From NCBI GenBank assembly GCA_017517965.1, contig JAFWXR010000055.1, positions 1 to 54,669 of the forward strand: a DNA stretch of 54,669 nucleotides, given 5' to 3'. A model generated the notes under the pieces. It made no database searches. It had not been told where the DNA came from and saw only the letters and a list, made by a program, of their open reading frames with translations. This DNA is from Clostridia bacterium. Its GTDB lineage: Bacteria; Bacillota; Clostridia; Oscillospirales; Feifaniaceae. This document shows, one piece after another, positions 53,599 through 54,669 of the stretch (position 1 is the first letter of the stretch; each line of letters starts with the position of its first letter). The translations under genes were made by a program, and so were the position numbers.

Positions 53599-54335
53599 GA
53601 CTTTTGAGAAATATTTCCTGCACTGTAACCGTAGAATTTTTTGAATTCACGGCAGAAGAAAGAAATCGAATTAAACCCGCTTCGTGCCGCCGCTTCGGTC
53701 ACCGAACATTCACCGTCGGCAAGCATACCGCAAGCCATTTCAAGACGAAGCCGTGTTCTGTATTCAACGGGCGTTTCACCCGTGTATTCCATAAAGAGTT
53801 TGCGAAAACCCACCTCGCTCATTCCGCACATTTTTGCATATTCGTCAATCTTGCGCTCGACCTCGGGGTGTGCACGTAGTTCGTCAATGACGGGAAAAAG
53901 TTTATGGAATTTCTGCGGTGCCTGCTCTTTAACGTACTTTTTCATCTCATAAATAAGTTTATAGGTCAGCATACAGGAAAAGGCGTGGTCTCTATCAGTA
54001 TATTCGCAAAGTTTGCCTGCCGTTTCAAGTGCCTCGCTGTCCTTTTTTATGCAGAACGCGTCTTCAAAAAGCCTTTCAGGTAAATCAAACTTGATTATCA
54101 TTGCTTTTGCATCTTCAGGGATACGCAGAGTTGCCGAATCGCCCGACGGAAGATATACAAGTTCACCCTCACGGACAAGAAAATCGTATCTTGCGTTTTT
54201 TTCGGTGACACTCACCTCACCGCCGATTGTGTATATCACGGTCTCACTTTTTCTTTTTCTCGGCATTTGCGTATTCATACCGTGAGTTGCAAAATATATA
54301 TGCAGATTTGTAAATTCAACTCTTCCGTCTTTCAA
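53595..54335 (-). CDS. AraC-family transcriptional regulator
   Basis: 246 residues with a TTG start preceded by AAGGAG at 8 bases. N-terminal cupin-like sensor (about 1-110, LVREGELVYLPSGDSATL), C-terminal double HTH (about 145-246: YAKMCGMSEVGFRKLFMEYTGETPVEYRTRLR and RSGFNSISFFCREFKKFYGYS). Located just before the V-ATPase promoter and in the same direction, so it could regulate that operon, but autoregulation or a distant target are equally possible. The inducer is unknown. Confidence 0.88.
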   Translation of the reverse strand: MKDGRVEFTNLHIYFATHGMNTQMPRKRKSETVIYTIGGEVSVTEKNARYDFLVREGELVYLPSGDSATLRIPEDAKAMIIKFDLPERLFEDAFCIKKDSEALETAGKLCEYTDRDHAFSCMLTYKLIYEMKKYVKEQAPQKFHKLFPVIDELRAHPEVERKIDEYAKMCGMSEVGFRKLFMEYTGETPVEYRTRLRLEMACGMLADGECSVTEAAARSGFNSISFFCREFKKFYGYSAGNISQKS

Positions 54336-54414
54336 GGTGTAGTCTCCTTACTTATAAATACAATTTAAATATTACATAATTATAATAAAAAATCAATAAC
54401 AAATTGTTTTACAA

Positions 54415-54443
54415 TTGACTTTCTTTTGCCATCGTGGTACTAT
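54415..54443 (+). promoter_or_regulatory. tRNA-Leu promoter
   Basis: TTGACT (54415-54420), 17-base spacer, TACTAT (54438-54443), 9 bases before the tRNA 5' end. Confidence 0.65.
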
Positions 54444-54452
54444 ATTATTCAC

Positions 54453-54536
54453 GCGGGCGTGGCGGAATTGGCAGACGCGCCAGACTTAGGATCTGGTGTC
54501 AACGACGTGGGGGTTCAAGTCCCTTCGCCCGCACCA
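54453..54536 (+). tRNA. tRNA-Leu (anticodon UAG), CCA encoded
   Basis: 84 bases. Acceptor arms GCGGGCG and CGCCCGC with discriminator A and genome-encoded CCA; D-arm GGCGGAATTGGCAGACGC, anticodon stem CCAGA/TCTGG enclosing CTTAGGA (anticodon TAG), a type II variable arm (TGTCAACGACG) and T-loop GGTTCAAGTCC. Reads CUA/CUG leucine codons. Confidence 0.97.
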
Positions 54537-54538
54537 TT

Positions 54539-54590
54539 ACGAGTGTTCTTATAGGATTTAAGAAGTTCTATGAGAACACTCGTTTTTTAT
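54539..54590 (+). terminator. Terminator after tRNA-Leu
   Basis: Arms ACGAGTGTTCT and AGAACACTCGT-like (GAACACTCGT) around an internal stem, then TTTTTT. No further gene was seen between here and the window end. Confidence 0.8.
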
Positions 54591-54669
54591 TGCCGTATAT
54601 GTTTCATACTGCTACACAGGCTCTTGTGTCAAAGTGAACATCTACACCTTGTCTTGTATGGACTTTAAC

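Overview
The window looks like chromosome of an anaerobic, endospore-forming member of the Clostridia; a gut Oscillospirales or Christensenellales-like lineage would fit, but that rank is inferred. Evidence: spore genes (spo0A, spoIVB, yabP, yabQ), a groESL operon behind a perfect CIRCE operator, the MEP isoprenoid genes ispD and ispF, CdaA/CdaR, a V-type ATPase instead of a visible F-type, a single-chain class II glycyl-tRNA synthetase, AGGAGG-type ribosome binding sites and sigma-A promoters. No rRNA and no CRISPR array were seen; there is one tRNA.

Layout. 1-1092: 3' part of mtaB. 1.1-2.8 kb (minus): NfeD, SPFH and a small zinc-ribbon membrane protein. 2.9-6.1 kb: groES-groEL, then a THUMP-type RNA methyltransferase. 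6.1-6.3 kb: an intergenic gap with a candidate small RNA. 6.3-10.8 kb (minus): yabM-like flippase, mazG, hup, rqcP, yabP, yabQ, divIC, yabR, the conserved Firmicutes sporulation, division and ribosome-rescue cluster. 10.8-18.8 kb (minus): recJ, relA, dtd, an MBL hydrolase, hemZ, a uridine-kinase-like protein and a zinc-ribbon protein, mostly coupled by 4-base overlaps. 18.9-20.1 kb (plus): an AGCS transporter. 20.1-23.8 kb (minus): cdaA, cdaR and an FAD protein. 23.8-27.9 kb (minus): DUF3343 protein with a cysteine desulfurase-like protein, carD, ispD, ispF and spo0A.

28-35.3 kb (minus): PHP phosphatase, FAD oxidoreductase, GDPD, spoIVB and a MATE transporter. The 3' end of spoIVB is present twice. 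A displaced 41-codon end (31517-31639) sits about 1.1 kb from the full-length gene, whose own end (32623-32745) is a diverged replacement. Between them lie an HTH regulator, a membrane protein and a consensus promoter with a palindromic operator. I read this as the remnant of an integrative element that entered spoIVB at the codons of its catalytic-serine motif and restored the reading frame. It is the most unusual structure in the window.

35.3-41.1 kb (minus): an acetyltransferase-only GlmU-like protein, pth, mfd and galK. 41.2-46.3 kb (plus): glyS, dCMP deaminase, flavin reductase-like protein, aminotransferase and a secreted SLH-amidase. 46.3-53.6 kb (minus): a seven-gene V-ATPase operon in the order E, DUF2764, A, B, D, I, K, typical of spirochaetes and Bacteroidota; its K subunit keeps the side chains that bind sodium in Enterococcus NtpK. 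53.6-54.6 kb: an AraC-type regulator and, divergently, tRNA-Leu(UAG).
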